A stretch of 47,430 bases of DNA, taken from the NCBI GenBank assembly GCA_030040965.1, contig JASHOT010000193.1, positions 1 to 47,430 on the forward strand, given 5' to 3'. The DNA is from Candidatus Sulfotelmatobacter sp. (GTDB lineage: Bacteria; Acidobacteriota; Terriglobia; Terriglobales; Acidobacteriaceae). Below are positions 44,679 through 47,430 of this stretch, piece after piece (within the stretch, counting starts at the first letter, position 1; each line of letters begins with the position of its first letter). The notes under the pieces are model-generated. The model saw only the letters and a list, made by a program, of their open reading frames with translations. It did not search any database and was not told where the DNA came from. Made by a program: the position numbers and the translations under genes.

Positions 44679-45541
44679 CGTCGTGCGCCTCCTTCTCGCG
44701 GTGGAGTAATTCCCGGAGCCTCGATGCCCGAGCGGATGGCGAAGGACAGGTTCTCGCGCGTGGGCATTCGCTCCTGGCGCAAGACCACGAAACCCGCCAC
44801 GATTCCGAAGCCCACCTGCGACGCCATGAACCACGGCCAGTCAATGTGAGTCGCGAGCAATGGATTCAGCAAGCCGAGAATGGTGTAAATCAATGCGGAC
44901 CAAAGCGCAGGAGCGATGAGCCCTCCAAGAACAATCGGCCTGCGCGGAAACATGGGAAGCATGGCGCCATACAGCACCCCCACTAGCGTCGACACGAGAG
45001 CGTGAAGACCAAGGGCAATTGCGAAACTGTCTGCATGAAACGAATAGAGCTGTGCCGGCCCGAGCTTCAGCGATTCGGAGTAAACTGCAGCAGCAAGAAG
45101 GTTGATCGGATACCATATGCTTTTGGCTTTCAGCACGCCGTACGCACAGGCGAGCATCGCCATGGCTACGCCGCCGGCAAGTCCACCCTTCACTCCCGCC
45201 GAAACTGGGTAAGTGTGAACCGGAAGCCAGACGCGCTGGTACGCCGGAATGGGAACCCGCTCAACCACACGCCGTTCGGTCGTGATGCGAATCTCTTCGT
45301 CAACCACTGGCACAATCTCTTCGTGCTCGTGCGGTAAGACTTCGCGAAACCAGCCGATGGTTCCCGCTAGAGCGAGCACCGCGCCAAGGAAACTTACAGA
45401 AACGCTGGTGACTAGTCCTGCAAATAACAAGGTGCATCCAAAAGCCAGGACAAAAGGCCAGGCTGTGGGCGCGGGCACCTCGATCGCACGTGGAGTCTGG
45501 CGGCTTTGGACGAATTGTTCCGTTGTCAGCAGCGTCGCCAT
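44675..45541 (-). CDS. Multi-pass membrane protein of respiratory operon
   Basis: 288 aa with about six to seven transmembrane helices. The N-terminal part (PTAWPFVLAFGCTLLFAGLV, then GWFREVLPHEHEE) resembles small oxidase subunit IV-type proteins. The rest (about 120-270) is an uncharacterised helical domain. It lies 9 nt after coxC and overlaps the di-heme cytochrome gene by 4 nt, so it is probably a structural or assembly part of the bc-oxidase system. No catalytic motif is visible. Confidence 0.7.
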   Translation of the reverse strand: MATLLTTEQFVQSRQTPRAIEVPAPTAWPFVLAFGCTLLFAGLVTSVSVSFLGAVLALAGTIGWFREVLPHEHEEIVPVVDEEIRITTERRVVERVPIPAYQRVWLPVHTYPVSAGVKGGLAGGVAMAMLACAYGVLKAKSIWYPINLLAAAVYSESLKLGPAQLYSFHADSFAIALGLHALVSTLVGVLYGAMLPMFPRRPIVLGGLIAPALWSALIYTILGLLNPLLATHIDWPWFMASQVGFGIVAGFVVLRQERMPTRENLSFAIRSGIEAPGITPPREGGARR

Positions 45542-45550
45542 TTCCTTCCC

Positions 45551-46147
45551 TCAGCGCCCCAGAACGTAAACCACGGTAAAAACGACGACCCAAACCGCAT
45601 CCACAAAATGCCAGTACATTGAGAGCACCTCTACGCGACGGGAGTGCTCGATGCCAACCCGGCCGGCAAGAGCGAAAGTCGCCACAATGACGAGCATGAT
45701 TATTCCTGCCGTGACGTGAAAGGCGTGCAGACCGACCAGTGAGTAATAGGTTGTCCCGAAGAGATTAGTGGAGATCGTCAGGCCATGCTCGTAGATCAGC
45801 CGATGCCATTCCTGTCCGGTTCCAAACAAGAACAGTCCACCGAGCAGAATCGTGACGGACCACAAGCTTAGGAATGCGCCGTGTCTGCCTCGTTGAAGAA
45901 ATCTTCCCGCATAGTGAATCGTCAGGCTGCTGGACAACAGGCAGATCGTAAAGAAAATCGGCGTTTCGAGCACTTCAGTTGGAGTTGGACCCGTTAGGCT
46001 CTTGCCGACGTAGAAAAGATAGGCGACTACAAAAATCGTGAAAATCGACGACTCTGCGATGATCAGGGACGCCATCGCGACCTTGCCGCGATCGGGAAGA
46101 TCCCACGGTCTCTGTGTTTCCGGGAGTGATATTGCTGTTGCGATCAT
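45551..46147 (-). CDS. coxC: Cytochrome c oxidase subunit III
   Basis: 198 aa with five transmembrane helices. Family blocks: MASLIIAESSIFTIFVVAYL with the conserved Glu, LFGTTYYSLVGLHAFHVTAG and VLSMYWHFVDAVWVVVFTVV. The five-helix form is the short subunit III of caa3-type oxidases. It starts 12 nt after coxA. Confidence 0.93.
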   Translation of the reverse strand: MIATAISLPETQRPWDLPDRGKVAMASLIIAESSIFTIFVVAYLFYVGKSLTGPTPTEVLETPIFFTICLLSSSLTIHYAGRFLQRGRHGAFLSLWSVTILLGGLFLFGTGQEWHRLIYEHGLTISTNLFGTTYYSLVGLHAFHVTAGIIMLVIVATFALAGRVGIEHSRRVEVLSMYWHFVDAVWVVVFTVVYVLGR

Positions 46148-46159
46148 TGCATTCTGCTT

Positions 46160-47430
46160 TCACTCATATTGGCTGTCCGGATCTTCCGGATGTTTCAAAT
46201 CCCACAGGGGACGACGGCTCGCGACCAGCGGCACCGTGGCAAAGTTGTACGCTGGCGGCGGGGAACTGGTAGACCACTCGAGAGTCCAGGCGTCCCAAGG
46301 ATCGTTCCCCGCTTTTGCTCCTTTGAAATAGGAGATGACAAGGTTGGCGATGAATACGAGAATCGCAATCGCTTGAATGAACGCGCCGATTGAAACGATC
46401 AGGTTCAAGGTATCCCAACCACGCCCGGGTTCGTAGGTGTAGATGCGACGCGGCATACCCAGCAATCCGGGAATGTGCATCACATCGAAAGTGAGGTGGA
46501 AACCGATAAAGAAGAGCCAGAAATGCCATTTGCCCAGACGCTCGCTTAGCATCCGGCCGGTCATCTTCGGATACCAGTAATAAAACGCTCCAAAGAGAGC
46601 AAACAAGATTCCACCGACGATTACATAGTGAAAATGCGCCACCACGAAATAAGACAAACTAAGCTGCCAATCGAAAGGCACGGCAGCCAGCATAATTCCA
46701 GTCAGGCCGGAGATGAGGAATTGGAATAAAAAACCGATGCAGAACAGCATTGCGGTTTTGAACTGAATCTGCCCGCCCCACATCGTACCAATCCAGTTGA
46801 AGATCTTAATCCCGGTGGGAACACCGATAGCCATGGTAGTGATTGCGAAAAAGCTATTGGCGTACGAGCTCATGCCAACTGTGAACATGTGGTGAGCCCA
46901 TACGCTTAAACTGATAAACCCGATGCACACCGTGGCCGCTACCATCACGGGATATCCAAAAATTGGTTTGCGGGAAAAGACTGGGATGATTTCAGACACG
47001 AAGGCAAAAGCTGGAATGACCAATATGTAAACTTCCGGATGCCCAAAGATCCAGAAGAAGTGCATCCAGAGCACCGCTGAGCCTCCGGCCTGCGCGTCGA
47101 AGAAATGGCCTCCCAGATATCTATCGATCAGCAGCATGATCTGCGCAGCAGACAACGGTGTGATCACAATTAGAACCATGCCCGCCATCACAAGATTGAG
47201 CCAAGCGAACAGAGGCATGCGATTGAGCTTCATGCCGGGACACCGCAGGCAAAGAATTGTCGCGATGATGTTGATCCCCGTTCCAATGCTCCCGAACCCG
47301 GAAACCAGCAGCGCAAGCGTCCAATAGTCTGAACTATGCCCCGGCGAAAACGCACGTGCGGTTAAAGGTGCATAGGCCCACCAACCAACATCAGGGGCAT
47401 TCCCCGCACCATACAGGCCGCTTCCGCCAA
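46160..47430 (-). CDS. coxA: Cytochrome c oxidase subunit I, 5' end outside window
   Basis: 422 codons of the catalytic subunit are present; the frame is open to the right edge, so the ATG at 47233 is internal. Upstream codons read GWWAYAPLT and SDYWTLALLVSGFGSIGTG. HFFWIFGHPEVYILVIPAF contains the CuB His, the Glu of the D-channel and the cross-linked Tyr of A1-type oxidases. WAHHMFTVG gives the CuB His pair, and the heme a/a3 His pair lies in SYFVVAHFHYVIVGGILFAL. No C-terminal cytochrome c or subunit III fusion. CoxB is presumably upstream, outside the window. Confidence 0.94.
   Translation of the reverse strand, partial: GGSGLYGAGNAPDVGWWAYAPLTARAFSPGHSSDYWTLALLVSGFGSIGTGINIIATILCLRCPGMKLNRMPLFAWLNLVMAGMVLIVITPLSAAQIMLLIDRYLGGHFFDAQAGGSAVLWMHFFWIFGHPEVYILVIPAFAFVSEIIPVFSRKPIFGYPVMVAATVCIGFISLSVWAHHMFTVGMSSYANSFFAITTMAIGVPTGIKIFNWIGTMWGGQIQFKTAMLFCIGFLFQFLISGLTGIMLAAVPFDWQLSLSYFVVAHFHYVIVGGILFALFGAFYYWYPKMTGRMLSERLGKWHFWLFFIGFHLTFDVMHIPGLLGMPRRIYTYEPGRGWDTLNLIVSIGAFIQAIAILVFIANLVISYFKGAKAGNDPWDAWTLEWSTSSPPPAYNFATVPLVASRRPLWDLKHPEDPDSQYE

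Noticed and set aside
47317-47326. CGTCCAATAG, identical to the right end of the 30-bp operator, near the right edge
   Set aside because: It lies inside coxA coding for conserved residues (DYWT), has no inverted repeat beside it and no gene start downstream in the right orientation.

Overview
This window looks like a chromosomal segment from a soil acidobacterium (Acidobacteriota, Terriglobia/Koribacter-like). This is an inference from gene content: a DUF2934 protein, a TPR/PEGA protein of the kind found attached to acidobacterial Ser/Thr kinases, a secreted repeat protein with a Gly-rich C-terminus, a ytcA-mdtNOP-like efflux set, and a combined bc complex/cytochrome oxidase operon. The DNA is moderately GC-rich. 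No tRNA, rRNA, CRISPR array, insertion sequence or phage gene was seen.

Layout. 1-1.6 kb: the 3' part of a frame-disrupted secreted beta-propeller-type protein. 1.7-3.9 kb: L-2-hydroxyglutarate oxidase and a GH16 endoglucanase. 3.9-6.7 kb (minus): a TPR/PEGA membrane protein without a kinase domain. 6.9-12.4 kb: divergent efflux set, with ytcA/mdtN/mdtO-like genes on minus and a TolC-like mdtP gene on plus. 12.5-16.6 kb (minus): YceI-like protein, redoxin, a MOSC/flavin reductase/ferredoxin fusion and a frame-broken MBL-fold protein. 16.7-22.2 kb: an SDR divergent from a signalling operon (MEDS sensor, triple-PAS histidine kinase, lone receiver, FixJ-type regulator), followed by a remnant of a second FixJ-type tail. 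22.3-27.0 kb (plus): beta carbonic anhydrase, cytochrome c/P460 lipoprotein, transketolase, class II aldolase. 27.0-29.8 kb (minus): L,D-transpeptidase, MepK-like endopeptidase and a small conserved protein. 30.0-38.9 kb (plus): NmrA-like protein and the glycogen-breakdown operon glgP-pgm-malQ-glgX. 38.9-40.1 kb: DUF2934 protein and a secreted tyrosine phosphatase. 40.0-47.4 kb (minus): respiratory operon coxA-coxC-membrane protein-cyt c-Rieske-cyt b/c-ctaG-ctaB, with coxA cut by the window edge.

The main discovery is a family of nearly identical 30-bp sites upstream of most transcription units between 10.7 and 30.9 kb. Read toward the controlled gene, each has an inverted repeat GGTATYGATCRATAC followed by STTCGTCCAATAG. 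In the better copies a -10-like hexamer (consensus YTAATC, often preceded by GGC) starts 21-22 nt further on. That geometry puts the site at about -63 to -34, as expected for a class II activator. Strong copies precede ytcA-mdtNO, mdtP, yceI, the SDR and the carbonic anhydrase operon. Weaker copies precede ldtD-mepK and glgP. A FixJ-type regulator and its probable kinase sit in the middle of this region and are the obvious candidate controllers. The proposed regulon joins efflux, redox and nitrosative-type defence, envelope 3-3 cross-linking, CO2/bicarbonate balance and glycogen/pentose-phosphate carbon flow. It resembles a persistence or low-oxygen programme, but that reading is inferred.
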